38,024 nt of DNA from Oxalobacteraceae bacterium UBA6704 (GCA_002454505.1 DKJA01000157.1:1-38024), one strand, 5' to 3'. Counted from the stretch's first letter, positions 8,301 to 16,119 are shown. Notes: generated from the letters alone by a model not told the origin. Numbers and translations: made by a program.

Positions 8301-9863
8301 CTGGATGCGGCGCTGCAGGTGCAGCCGGCGGGCTGGAGCAGCCCGCGCGCGCTGACGGTGCCGATGACCGGCGCCGCCACGCCGATCCAGCTGCCGGCCG
8401 ATGCGCGCAATGTGCGCGTGTCGTTCGCGCAGGGCGCATCGAGCCATTTCGCCCGCATCGCGGACGACCTGATCGAGTATCCCTACGGCGGCGTCGAACA
8501 GACGGCCAGCCGCATCATCCCGCTGACGATGGCGGCCAACAGCGTGCCGCCCGATGCAAGTGGTCTGAAAGATCGTCTGATGGCCAGCCTGCAGAACCAG
8601 CGGCTGCGCCTCGTGTCGATGGCGGGACCGGATGCGGTGTTCGGCTGGTGGGGCAACGGTACGCAGGACAGCGCGCTGATGACGGCGTATGCGTACTACG
8701 CCGACTGGTACGCGGCCCGCGCACTGAAGATCGACCTGCCGCCCGAGCACTGGGAAAACCTGCTGAAGGTGTACAGCGAAAAAGGCCTGAAGGAGAGCAT
8801 CGGCCACCGCGCACTGGTGCTGTGGATGGCCCGCGACATGGGCCTGCCGACGAAGACGCTGGCCTCCGGTCTGCTGAACGACGTGACGGCTGCGACGCCG
8901 GCGGCGGGGCCGCACCGGCAGGGCGCCGCAGGCAGCGTGGTGCTGGGTGCGGACGACGACGTGGCGCAGGCGATGGCACTGGGCCTCGTGGCGCTGGTGG
9001 CATCCGACAATGGCATGGCGCCCGTGCCGGCCGTGCAGGAGCGCTTCGCCGCCGCGTGGGCCACGTTGCGCGCCACGCAGGCGCCGGCCGCACAGGCGCT
9101 GCTGATGCTGGCGGGCGAAGCGCCGGCCACGCAGGCCGAAGCCGTGCTGGCCACCGTGCGGGCCGACATGCCGACGATGGACCGCGCACTGACGCTGCTG
9201 TGGGTGCAGAAGAAACTGGGTGGCGGCGCGTTCGGCAGGGCACCGTCCGTCGAACTGGCGAGCCCGTGGCGGAAAGTCGATACCGCCAGCGGCCAGGCGC
9301 TGTGGCGGTGGATGGATCCGAAGACCTTGCCGGTGCAGCTTGCCGCCGCCGCGCCGGCCGGCACCGTCGCCATCGTGCAGTACGACAGCCGCGCTGCCGA
9401 GAATGCGGCGCTGCCGGTGACCGTCGAACGCCGCATCCTGCGCATGAAGGCGGCCAAGGGCGGCTATGAAACGGAACCCGTCAAAGCCGGCGAGGCGCTG
9501 CGCACGGACGAACTGTACCTCGACGAGATCCGGCTGAAACCGGCCGCCGCCGGCCAGCAGCGCTTTGGCCTGCTGGAAGTGCCGCTGCCGCCCGGTGCGA
9601 ACGTGGAGCCGACCACGTGGGGCATCGTGATGGCGGCATCGCAGCCGATGCCGCTGGAGCGTGCCCGTCATACGGACCGACCGGACGGCTATGCGGTGCC
9701 GGTCGATCCGCTGGAGGGGGAAGTCACCGTGCGCCACCTGCTGCGCTTTGCCCAGAAGGGCAGCTATGTGCTGCCGCCGGCCCGTTACTACCGCGTCTAC
9801 CAGCCGGAGCAGAAGGCGTTCGAAGGCGACGGCAAAACGACGCGCACGCTGAAGGTCGAATAA
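5322..9863 (+). CDS. yfaS: YfaS-type bacterial alpha-2-macroglobulin lacking the thioester cysteine
   Basis: A 1513-residue protein, close to E. coli YfaS. The signal peptide ends near ALAQQ; no lipobox cysteine is present, so it should be soluble in the periplasm or otherwise retained. Macroglobulin-type domains follow (RPLYRPGDEVNVKF near residue 343; PHFEISVQPAKPEFKTGE). The block WAPMLKTDAAGRARVTFTMPDALTRWRITG is typical of the region before the thioester domain. Where thioester members have CxEQ, this protein has GVEQ (Gly1057 to Gln1060), so it cannot form the covalent trap, as known for the YfaS branch. It starts by ATGA overlap with yfaT and ends by TAATG overlap with yfaQ. It may act as protease inhibitor or scaffold. 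Confidence 0.92.
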   Translation: MKLKVLTTTLMAWLALLVLFSMPGGAALAQQPSNYAALRGEPFFLLSDASFGTAEEARVRLEVPGRDMARMNLEAYSGADIVVYRVPAPLEFLKKQRNLHRVQVEGNYQGEGLANTLRYLWDSWWKQSRPVWRKLFSADARTAVTAEQPKLATSEAIRRPTVFQNNPQYKPLKGYDMVDSFRYPLWQAKHIEPPKGVKLDGSSSDFIQAGAGNVMIPIGKRKPGLYLVEAIIGEHRATTLVFVSDTVAVTKVSSGQMLVWSTRRDNGAAVPGTNVVWTDGTGVLQSGATGADGVASLERGSPEHTYVMGEDKSGGVFVSENFYYDSEIYNTKLYAVTDRPLYRPGDEVNVKFLGREFTSARASQAAAAAPVGLTVYDPNGTPLLTQTLQLSPETGTETRFRLPEQAGAGGYELRFSYQGGLYGAAFRVAEYIKPHFEISVQPAKPEFKTGEKVTGTIALRYADGKPVKNAALTLSLRGQQNTMVEGELRYSGLFPVDLKTVELKTDGSGNVDFTLPPAADPSRYILTILATDGAAYRVRATRELLIARSATTYQLKAARQFSDPNQSVRFAVTAQGAAGTLAKPVRWEMVQLETQAKTEGPFNPTATTWDVKFPASGSYQLSLRDERGNLVAATSHWVTGAGVKTTPGSIEIVLDRARYKAGETAEALVTFSDPADQALITLERDKVEHHGLLNGGAAWFQATRVAPNQWRVRIPVLDEHGPNVTFSVARVRNGEFVFENAGIQVIEPRIALAFATDKAVYQPGEKVTLDVTATLDGKPLSTLVALGVVDEMIYVLQPEIAPDIGDFFYHPRRNNVRTTASLSFISYDMAQGRISGAPARHNYNERGVKVLERPRRDNVDTALWAPMLKTDAAGRARVTFTMPDALTRWRITGRAMDAQGRVGQRTGYVRSDKAFYAKWTAPGWMRAGDAPRTSVAIFNQGGTKQALEVALTANGSTKTEKLDAAPGINYVDFPLTGGVLHLEVKQGGKVVDALDAALQVQPAGWSSPRALTVPMTGAATPIQLPADARNVRVSFAQGASSHFARIADDLIEYPYGGVEQTASRIIPLTMAANSVPPDASGLKDRLMASLQNQRLRLVSMAGPDAVFGWWGNGTQDSALMTAYAYYADWYAARALKIDLPPEHWENLLKVYSEKGLKESIGHRALVLWMARDMGLPTKTLASGLLNDVTAATPAAGPHRQGAAGSVVLGADDDVAQAMALGLVALVASDNGMAPVPAVQERFAAAWATLRATQAPAAQALLMLAGEAPATQAEAVLATVRADMPTMDRALTLLWVQKKLGGGAFGRAPSVELASPWRKVDTASGQALWRWMDPKTLPVQLAAAAPAGTVAIVQYDSRAAENAALPVTVERRILRMKAAKGGYETEPVKAGEALRTDELYLDEIRLKPAAAGQQRFGLLEVPLPPGANVEPTTWGIVMAASQPMPLERARHTDRPDGYAVPVDPLEGEVTVRHLLRFAQKGSYVLPPARYYRVYQPEQKAFEGDGKTTRTLKVE

Positions 9864-11542
9864 TGCGTGCTGTCCTGTCCACCATGCTGCTTGCCGTGCC
9901 GTTGCTGACGGAAGCGGCATCGCTCGACATTGCGTGGTGGCGGGATGGCGGCATCAACGTAAAGCAGTTGCGCGACGGCGGGCCCGCGCCACGGCCGTTC
10001 GACGGCAGCCGCGAAGTCCCGCTGGGCAGCCTGTGGAAGCTGTTCGTGTTCGTCTACGCGGTGGACACGCGCACGCCGACGCCGGACTACCGCTGCGGCG
10101 GCCGCGATCCGGAAGAAGTGTATTGCTGCGACGCCGGAAAATCCATCGAGCGCAACGCCGCACTGGCGCAATCGTGCGGCCCGTTCTTCGCACCGCGGCG
10201 GCTGGCCATCGGCACCGTGACGTGGCGCGCTTTCTGGACCAAGCGGCTGGGCACCGCGCCCGCCGGCGAATTCGCGTGGCTGGCCGATCCCGCCAATCTG
10301 ACGCCGGAACGGACGGTGCGGCTCGACAGCCTGCTGCGGGCACTGGCCGCCGTGCCGCCGGCCAGCCGCGACGAAGCGGAAGCCGCGCTGCTGCGCGTGG
10401 TGCTGGACGGGCGGGGTGCCGACACGGTGCGCTGGTTCGGCAGCCAGTTGCGCGTAAAAACGTTCTCGTGGCACGAGACGCTGGGGCGGGGCGGCCCGAA
10501 TCGGCGGCTGGGCGGCGCGGCCGGCTGGCTGGCCGACGGCACGCCCGTGTGGTTTGCCGGCACGGGCGCCAGCGCCGGCATCTTCCGCCAGTGGGCGCCG
10601 CGGCTGGCGGCTGCATTGCCTACAGCGCAGGCGGCGGACAGCGGCTGCGTCGTCGTCGATTTCTTTGCGCGCTACCCGGTGCGCAAAGTCACGGGACCGA
10701 ACGGATCCGTTACCGACGGCCCGCTGCATGGCCGTCATGCGGTGCAGTTCGAGAACGGCAACAGCCTGGCCGTGCAGGGCAATGGCGACATGGTGGTAAG
10801 CCGCGACAAAGGCCGGCTGCATGTGCGGGTCCGCTTCACCGTCAATGAATATGTGGCACGCGTGGTCGACCGCGAGGGCAGTGCGCAGGAGCCGGAAGCG
10901 GCGAAGGCGCTGGCGGTCGCCGCGCGCAGCTATTTGCAGCAGAACTCGCGGCGCAGCGCCGGCTGCCAGCAGATCGCCGACAGCAGCGCCACGCAGCGGG
11001 TCAGCCCGAATCCCGCCACGCCGGCCGCGCTGGCCATCGCCGGCTGGACCGATCAACTGGTGATCGACGGCGCCACCGTGCGCTATCACCGCGACACGCC
11101 GGCACCCGGCACGCTGGCCTGGACGCAAGCCGTGCAGCAGGCGCGCCAGGGCAAGCGTTTCGACGAGCTGCTGGCCGCGGCCTGGCCACGCGGTGCGCTG
11201 GGCATCGCCGGCAACAGCGGCACCAGCTGCCAGCGGCTGGCGAGCAATGAAGCGTGGCTGGTGCGCGCGCTGCCCCGCTGGGAAAAGCTGCTGCGCGCCG
11301 AAGCGGGCTACGAACGGCCGGCCGAACTGCCGTCCGTCTGCGCGCTGGCCACGGGCGCGCCGTATTCGGAGCAGTCGCGCAACCGCATCTTCATGCGGCC
11401 GCTGACGACGCGCGAAGACCGCATCACGCTGGCCCACGAATACCTGCACATCGGCCTGCGCATGCATCCGCGCGGCCAGGACGAAGCCTATGTCGAGCGC
11501 ATCGCGCGCCGGCTGGCCGACATGAATCCGGAGACCTTATGA
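9863..11542 (+). CDS. yfaQ: YfaQ-like DUF2300 secreted protein, apparent PBP-like, SpoIID-like and HExxH composite
   Basis: A 559-residue protein with a signal peptide (about 1-19). Three regions look enzyme-like. Residues about 50-250 recall a penicillin-binding transpeptidase: SLWK at 56-59 fits SxxK, and ALAQSCGPFF fits the SxN region with Asn replaced by Gly, but a KTG box is not clear. Residues about 315-450 follow the SpoIID pattern: VNEYVARVVDREGS (Glu338) then EAAKALAVAARSYL. Near the C terminus AHEYLHIGLRMH gives HExxH (His525, Glu526, His529), a zinc-protease signature. Formally the family is only DUF2300, so these activities are inferred from motifs. It is coupled to yfaS (TAATG) and to the next gene (ATGA). 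Confidence 0.85.
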   Translation: MRAVLSTMLLAVPLLTEAASLDIAWWRDGGINVKQLRDGGPAPRPFDGSREVPLGSLWKLFVFVYAVDTRTPTPDYRCGGRDPEEVYCCDAGKSIERNAALAQSCGPFFAPRRLAIGTVTWRAFWTKRLGTAPAGEFAWLADPANLTPERTVRLDSLLRALAAVPPASRDEAEAALLRVVLDGRGADTVRWFGSQLRVKTFSWHETLGRGGPNRRLGGAAGWLADGTPVWFAGTGASAGIFRQWAPRLAAALPTAQAADSGCVVVDFFARYPVRKVTGPNGSVTDGPLHGRHAVQFENGNSLAVQGNGDMVVSRDKGRLHVRVRFTVNEYVARVVDREGSAQEPEAAKALAVAARSYLQQNSRRSAGCQQIADSSATQRVSPNPATPAALAIAGWTDQLVIDGATVRYHRDTPAPGTLAWTQAVQQARQGKRFDELLAAAWPRGALGIAGNSGTSCQRLASNEAWLVRALPRWEKLLRAEAGYERPAELPSVCALATGAPYSEQSRNRIFMRPLTTREDRITLAHEYLHIGLRMHPRGQDEAYVERIARRLADMNPETL

Positions 11543-12327
11543 ACCGACGCATCCTCTTGTTGCTGATGCTTCTTCCCGCTGCGGCAGCGTTGGCGCAGGA
11601 TCGTACGCTGGCGACGCCTTCCGGCGGCTGGAACCGCGCCGGCCTGACGGACAAGTCGCAGGAGCTGGCCAAGAACTACCCGTATTCGCTGATCGACCGG
11701 GGCGCGCAGAAGAACCGTCGCATGATCGCCGGCCACCTGGCGCAGGCGGGCGACAAGCGGCCGTTTCCGAAACTGGTCGTCAACGGCAATCCCACGCCGC
11801 TGTACACGGATGGCGATGGCCGCTATGCGCGCGCCTACTCGTTCGGCTCGGGCTCGAACAGCGTGGAGATCCGCGGCCAGGACGGCAAGAGCGTCAAGCG
11901 CGTGCAGTTCTACGAAGCGGACCATACGCGTCCGCAGCCTGTCATCCGCGTCATCGCGGCGTGGGACGACAACCAGGCCGAGGTGGACCTGCACGTCGTC
12001 ACGCCGGATGGCCAGCATGCTTTCTGGGCGCATCCCGCGCTGAGCAATGGCGGCGGCCTCGATGGCGATACCGTCGATGGTCCCGGCCCGGAAAATTTCG
12101 TGATGACGGCGCCGCAGCGGGGCATCTACCAGGTGTGGATCAATTACTGGGGCAATTTCGGCAGTTCCGGCTACCACTTCGACGAAGCGACGCGCCAGCG
12201 TCCCATCATCACCACGCGCATCACGCTCGTGTTCAACGAAAACACGGCGAAGGAACGGCGCGAGGAATTCGTCGTCCCGCTGCGCAGCATCGGCGAACTG
12301 ACGCTGGTGAAAACCTTTACTTTTTAA
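11539..12327 (+). CDS. yfaP: YfaP-like DUF2135 secreted protein, copy 1
   Basis: A 262-residue protein with a clear signal peptide (MNRRILLLLMLLPAAAALAQ). An N-terminal beta-rich part (NGNPTPLY, YSFGSGSNSVEI) is followed by the DUF2135 signature: AWDD, then VDLHVVTPDG (Asp150, Leu151, His152), then GPGPENF (181-187) and a strand-rich C terminus. The family is secreted with no known reaction. Its fold is probably Ig-like or jelly-roll with a possible metal site around the D-L-H motif. The start overlaps the yfaQ stop (ATGA), and the next homologous gene begins 6 bases after this stop. Confidence 0.85.
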   Translation: MNRRILLLLMLLPAAAALAQDRTLATPSGGWNRAGLTDKSQELAKNYPYSLIDRGAQKNRRMIAGHLAQAGDKRPFPKLVVNGNPTPLYTDGDGRYARAYSFGSGSNSVEIRGQDGKSVKRVQFYEADHTRPQPVIRVIAAWDDNQAEVDLHVVTPDGQHAFWAHPALSNGGGLDGDTVDGPGPENFVMTAPQRGIYQVWINYWGNFGSSGYHFDEATRQRPIITTRITLVFNENTAKERREEFVVPLRSIGELTLVKTFTF

Positions 12328-12333
12328 TCGACG

Positions 12334-13086
12334 ATGAAACTGCGCTGCTTTTTCCTGCTGATGCTGCCCGCGCTGGCCCACGCCCAGGTGACGATCGACG
12401 CGCCGAAAAGCGGCTGGCGCAATTCGGCCGGTGCGCGCGAGCAGTACACGCAAGGCGTCAACTATCCGGCCAATGCCGTCAACCTGCAGCCGGGGCAGAG
12501 CGAGACGGCGCAGATCCGCGGCCGCATCGCGGGTGCATCGAAAGGCACGCCCGCCACGCTGGTCGTCAACGGCGTGGCGATGCCGCTCGACGTGCAGGAG
12601 AACGGCGCGTTCGCGCGGCCGTACGGCTTCGGCAGCGGTTCGAACAGCGTCGAAGTACGCTCTCCGGACGGCAAGAGCCGTGCGCGCACGCAGTTCGTCG
12701 ACGGCTACGAGGGCAAGACGCAGTCCCGGTTGCGCGTCGTACTGTCGTGGGACAGCACGGGCACGGACCTCGACCTGCACGTGATCGCACCGGACGGCGG
12801 CCATGCATGGTACGGCAACCGCGTGATGCCGAATGGCGGGGCGCTGGACGTGGACGTGACCACCGGCTATGGCCCGGAGATCTTCTCCAGCGCCGCGCCG
12901 CCGAAAGGCAATTACCACGTCTACGTCAATTATTACGGCAGCGGCGCCGACCAGTCCGTGCTGACGGTGGCGCAGGTGGCCATCATCACCAACGAGAACA
13001 CGCCGCGCGAGAAGCAGCAGATCTTCCGCGTGCCGCTGCGCGCGGCCGGCGAGCTGACGCTGGTGAAGTCGTTCGTGTTTCCGTAA
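12334..13086 (+). CDS. YfaP-like DUF2135 secreted protein, copy 2
   Basis: A 250-residue protein, clearly homologous to the preceding gene product. It has a signal peptide (MKLRCFFLLMLPALAHAQ), a GSGSNSVEVRSPDGKS block, a DLDLHVIAPDG signature (Asp147, Leu148, His149) and GYGPEIF (178-184). Both proteins end in ELTLVK.F.F, so this is a tandem duplication that has since diverged. E. coli has only one YfaP; which copy is the closer equivalent cannot be decided by eye. It is the last gene of the operon. The next gene starts after a 75-base gap containing its own -10-like box. Confidence 0.84.
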   Translation: MKLRCFFLLMLPALAHAQVTIDAPKSGWRNSAGAREQYTQGVNYPANAVNLQPGQSETAQIRGRIAGASKGTPATLVVNGVAMPLDVQENGAFARPYGFGSGSNSVEVRSPDGKSRARTQFVDGYEGKTQSRLRVVLSWDSTGTDLDLHVIAPDGGHAWYGNRVMPNGGALDVDVTTGYGPEIFSSAAPPKGNYHVYVNYYGSGADQSVLTVAQVAIITNENTPREKQQIFRVPLRAAGELTLVKSFVFP

Positions 13087-13130
13087 CTGCACGGCTGGCC
13101 AGCGTGGTGCTGCGCGGCGCCACCCGGCTG

Positions 13131-13136
13131 TACAAT
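13131..13136 (+). promoter_or_regulatory. -10 box upstream of the DUF2868/GTPase pair
   Basis: TACAAT matches the -10 consensus at five of six positions and lies 31 bases before the ATG at 13162. The -35 region is weak (TGC-rich). It may give the membrane protein/GTPase pair its own transcription, apart from read-through from the yfa operon. Confidence 0.4.
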
Positions 13137-13161
13137 GGTCGTTCAACGAACAAGGATGTCC

Positions 13162-14580
13162 ATGAACGAGCAGTTGGCCAGACAGGTGGTGCTGGTGCGC
13201 GCCATCGAGACCACCGACACCAAACACGAAATCCTCAGCGAGGACGACCGCCGCTACGCCACGCGCACCGCGCGCGAGCTGGCGCAATGGCAGGCGGCGG
13301 ACATGAAGTCGCCCGCCACGTCGGTGCACTTCCTGCAGCAGCGCGCCGAGCAGATCATCAAGAAGCTGACCCAGCGCCACACGGCGTTTGCCGCATTCGC
13401 AAAACGCAGTCCCGGCTTGCATGGCGTGGCCTGGCTGCTGCCGGTGCTGGCGCTGGTAGTGGGCTTCGGCCTGGACCGCATCACCGATCCGCACCGCGTG
13501 GACCTGCTGTCCGCGCCGCTGCTGGCCATCGTCGCGTGGAACCTGCTGGTGTATCTCGTGATGCTGATCTGGCTGTGCATCCCGAAGGCGGGCACCACGC
13601 ACTTGCGCGCCGCATGGATACGGCGCCTGTCCGTCGGCAAGGCGGCGATGCCGCGCAAGATGCCGCATGCCTTGTCCGCCGCGCTGTTCGCGTTCATGGC
13701 CGAATGGGCGCAGCTGAGCGCGAAGCTGAACGCGGCACGGCTGGCGCGCACGATTCATTTGTCCGCCGCGCTGTTCGCCGTGGGCGCGCTGCTGTCGCTG
13801 TACGGGCGGGGTGTGCTGGCGCAGTATGGCGCCGGCTGGGAAAGCACCTTCCTCGATGCGCAGCAGGTGCACGATATCCTGGCCATGCTGTTCTGGCCCG
13901 CCACCGCGGTGCTGGGCCTGCAGGGCTTCACGCTGGCCGATGTGCAGGCGCTGCATTACACGGCCGGCGCCGCGCCCGTGGCGACGGGCGGCGCCCGCTG
14001 GGTGCACCTGTATGCGGCCACGCTGCTGCTGCTCGTCGTCGCACCGCGCTTTGTCTTCGCGCTGTTTGCCGCGGTCCGCGCCGCGCTGCTGAAGCGCCGC
14101 TTCCCGCTCGACCTGCAACAGCCTTACTTCCGCCAGTTGAGCGATGCGGCCGGCGGCGAAGCGGGCCTGCTGCGCGTGCTGCCCTACAGCTTCACGCTGG
14201 ATGAGGCCCGCAGCAAAGGGCTCGAAGCGGTTGCCGTCACGCTGCTGGGCGAGCGGGCACGCGTGCGGCTGGTGGCACCGGTGGCTTACGGTGCCGAGCC
14301 AGACCTGGATCCGCGCGACCACGCCGTCACGCTGACCGCATTGCTGTTCAACCTGGCGGCCACGCCGGAAAAGGAAAACCACGGCCAGTTCCTGGCGCAG
14401 ATGGTGCGCGAGCTGCCGCAGAAATTCACCGTGCTGATCGACGAATCCGGCTTTGCCGCGCGCACGGTCGAACCGCAGCGCGTGCGCGAACGCATCGAGC
14501 TGTGGCGCGAGTTCTGCATCTTCCACGGCGCCGAGCCGACCATCGTCGACTTGCTGGCCGTGCCGGGAGAGCCGGCATGA
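13162..14580 (+). CDS. DUF2868 membrane protein, partner of the downstream GTPase
   Basis: A 472-residue protein. The N-terminal 85 residues are charged and cytoplasmic (ETTDTKHEILSEDDRRYATR). About five hydrophobic spans follow, including VAWLLPVLALVVGFGL, LLAIVAWNLLVYLVMLIWLC, FAVGALLSLYG, ILAMLFWPATAVLGL and YAATLLLLVVAPRFVFALF. A soluble C-terminal domain of about 170 residues closes the protein. The layout fits DUF2868, which is usually found beside a DUF3482 GTPase, as here. Function is unknown. The ATG at 13162 is chosen because AAGG stands 6 bases upstream; ATGs at 13135 and 13156 lack this. The stop overlaps the GTPase start (ATGA). Confidence 0.82.
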   Translation: MNEQLARQVVLVRAIETTDTKHEILSEDDRRYATRTARELAQWQAADMKSPATSVHFLQQRAEQIIKKLTQRHTAFAAFAKRSPGLHGVAWLLPVLALVVGFGLDRITDPHRVDLLSAPLLAIVAWNLLVYLVMLIWLCIPKAGTTHLRAAWIRRLSVGKAAMPRKMPHALSAALFAFMAEWAQLSAKLNAARLARTIHLSAALFAVGALLSLYGRGVLAQYGAGWESTFLDAQQVHDILAMLFWPATAVLGLQGFTLADVQALHYTAGAAPVATGGARWVHLYAATLLLLVVAPRFVFALFAAVRAALLKRRFPLDLQQPYFRQLSDAAGGEAGLLRVLPYSFTLDEARSKGLEAVAVTLLGERARVRLVAPVAYGAEPDLDPRDHAVTLTALLFNLAATPEKENHGQFLAQMVRELPQKFTVLIDESGFAARTVEPQRVRERIELWREFCIFHGAEPTIVDLLAVPGEPA

Positions 14581-16019
14581 GCGAACAGATCCAGCTGGCG
14601 CTGATCTCCCACACGAACAACGGCAAGACGACACTGGCCCGCACGCTGCTGGGCATGGATGTGGGCGAAGTGCGCGATGCGGCCCACGTGACGGCGCTGA
14701 GCGAAGCGCACACGCTGCTGGCCACGCGGGAAGACGATCGCCTGCTGCTGTGGGATACGCCCGGCTTCGGCGATTCGGTGCGGCTGATGAAGCGCCTGTC
14801 GATGGCGAAGAATCCCATCGGCTGGTTCCTGCGCGAAGTGGTGGACCGCTACCGCGACCGGCCGTTCTGGCTCAGCCAGCAGGCGCTGCGCGCGGCACGC
14901 GATGCGGCCGACGTGGTGCTGTACCTCGTCAACTCGGCCGAGCGGCCCGAGGATGCGGGCTACCTGCCATCCGAGATGAAGATCCTCGAGTGGGTGGGCA
15001 AGCCGGTGCTGGTGCTGCTGAACCAGATGGGCCCACCGCGGCCCGCGCACGAGGAACTGGCCGAGCAGATGCGCTGGCGCGAACACCTGCGCCAGCACGT
15101 GGCCGTGCAGGGCGTGCTGCCGATGGATGCGTTTGCCCGTTGCTGGGTGCACGAGCGCGTGTTCTATGAAGCGCTGCCGGCGCTGCTGCCGGAAGCGAAG
15201 CGCGAAGCCTATGGCCGCCTGTTCGCGGCATGGGAAGAGCAGAACACCGAGCGTTTCAGGCAATCGATGGCCGTCATCGCCCAGCACCTGGCCGATGCGG
15301 CGCGCGACCGCCAGATGGTCGAAGTGGTCGAGAAGAGCATGCTGGGTAGCGCGCTGAGCATCGTCGGCATCGGCAAGGGCGACGACCGCAAGCGCCAGGA
15401 ACGGGCGATGAACACGCTGGTGGCGCGCCTTAATCTCGGCATCGGCCAGGTGACGGTCAGCCTGCTGTCGCTGCACCGGCTCGATGCCAGCGCGGCGCCG
15501 ACCATCAATGCCCGCGTCAGCAACAACTTCGTCGTCAAGGCGCCCGTCGAGAAGGGCCAGGCGGCGCTGCTGGGCGCGATCGTGTCCGGTGCCGCCACCG
15601 GCCTGTCGGCCGACCTGGCCGCGGGCGGCCTGACGCTGGGCACCGGTGCGCTGCTGGGCGGCGTCATCGGTGCGCTGACGTTTGCCGGCGCGGCGTGGGG
15701 CTTCAATGCGGGCACGGACCGCCACCATCCGTCGATCACGCTGTCCGACGAATTCCTGCGCACGCTGTTCGTCTCCAGCGTGCTGCGCTACCTGGCGGTG
15801 GCCCACTTCGGCCGCGGCCGCGGCAACTTCGTCGAGAGCGAGGCGCCGGCCTTCTGGCAGGACGAAGTGGAGCAGGCCGTCGCGTTGCGCGAGACGGAAC
15901 TGGCGGCGCTGTGGCGCACGCTGCGCGAACAGCAGTCGCCCGAGATCGGCCCCGTGGCCGCGCTGCTGGCGGACGTCACGAAGCAGGTATTCGCGCGGCT
16001 GTATCCGCAGCAGCTTTAA
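14577..16019 (+). CDS. Era/YfjP-like GTPase with DUF3482 domain
   Basis: A 480-residue protein. The G domain is N-terminal. The P-loop region reads SHTNNGKTTL (11-20), keeping GKT but not the first glycine of GxxxxGKT. DTPGFGD (60-66) is a clear G3 motif, and the G4 position reads NQMG instead of NKxD. The C-terminal half holds a Gly/Ala-rich hydrophobic segment (GAIVSGAATGLSADLAAGGLTLGTG onward) that could insert into or lie on the membrane. This matches the family annotated GTPase/DUF3482, which travels with DUF2868. Coupled translation suggests a stable complex with the upstream membrane protein. Nucleotide specificity is uncertain because of the changed G4. Confidence 0.82.
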   Translation: MSEQIQLALISHTNNGKTTLARTLLGMDVGEVRDAAHVTALSEAHTLLATREDDRLLLWDTPGFGDSVRLMKRLSMAKNPIGWFLREVVDRYRDRPFWLSQQALRAARDAADVVLYLVNSAERPEDAGYLPSEMKILEWVGKPVLVLLNQMGPPRPAHEELAEQMRWREHLRQHVAVQGVLPMDAFARCWVHERVFYEALPALLPEAKREAYGRLFAAWEEQNTERFRQSMAVIAQHLADAARDRQMVEVVEKSMLGSALSIVGIGKGDDRKRQERAMNTLVARLNLGIGQVTVSLLSLHRLDASAAPTINARVSNNFVVKAPVEKGQAALLGAIVSGAATGLSADLAAGGLTLGTGALLGGVIGALTFAGAAWGFNAGTDRHHPSITLSDEFLRTLFVSSVLRYLAVAHFGRGRGNFVESEAPAFWQDEVEQAVALRETELAALWRTLREQQSPEIGPVAALLADVTKQVFARLYPQQL

Positions 16020-16071
16020 GGCGCAGCTTCAATCCATCCTTGGCAGGATCAGGCAACACCTCGTCAGGATC

Positions 16072-16103
16072 GGTCTACCGCTGCGCGACCGGCCGGGTCT
16101 ACC
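16072..16103 (+). promoter_or_regulatory. Direct repeat GGTCTACC upstream of the aldehyde dehydrogenase
   Basis: GGTCTACC occurs at 16072-16079 and again at 16096-16103, 24 bases apart start to start. The second copy is part of a 14-base word, CCGGGTCTACCATG, that recurs at 19390-19403 upstream of the DHH gene. Tandem half-sites about two helical turns apart suit an AraC-type regulator such as the one at 17549. This is inference from position. Confidence 0.35.
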
Positions 16104-16119
16104 ATGAACCTTCGTTCAT
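16104..16119. repeat. Inverted repeat just upstream of the aldehyde dehydrogenase
   Basis: ATGAAC-CTTC-GTTCAT has six-base perfect arms and a four-base loop, lying 15 bases before the ATG and just ahead of the ribosome site. It could be an operator or an RNA stem affecting translation; neither can be shown. Confidence 0.35.

Noticed and set aside
11488..14634. Open frame of 1048 codons on the - strand opposite the yfaP copies and the DUF2868 gene
   Set aside because: Composition is Arg/Gln/His-rich with no motif, and it spans several + strand genes that have clear families and coupled starts.
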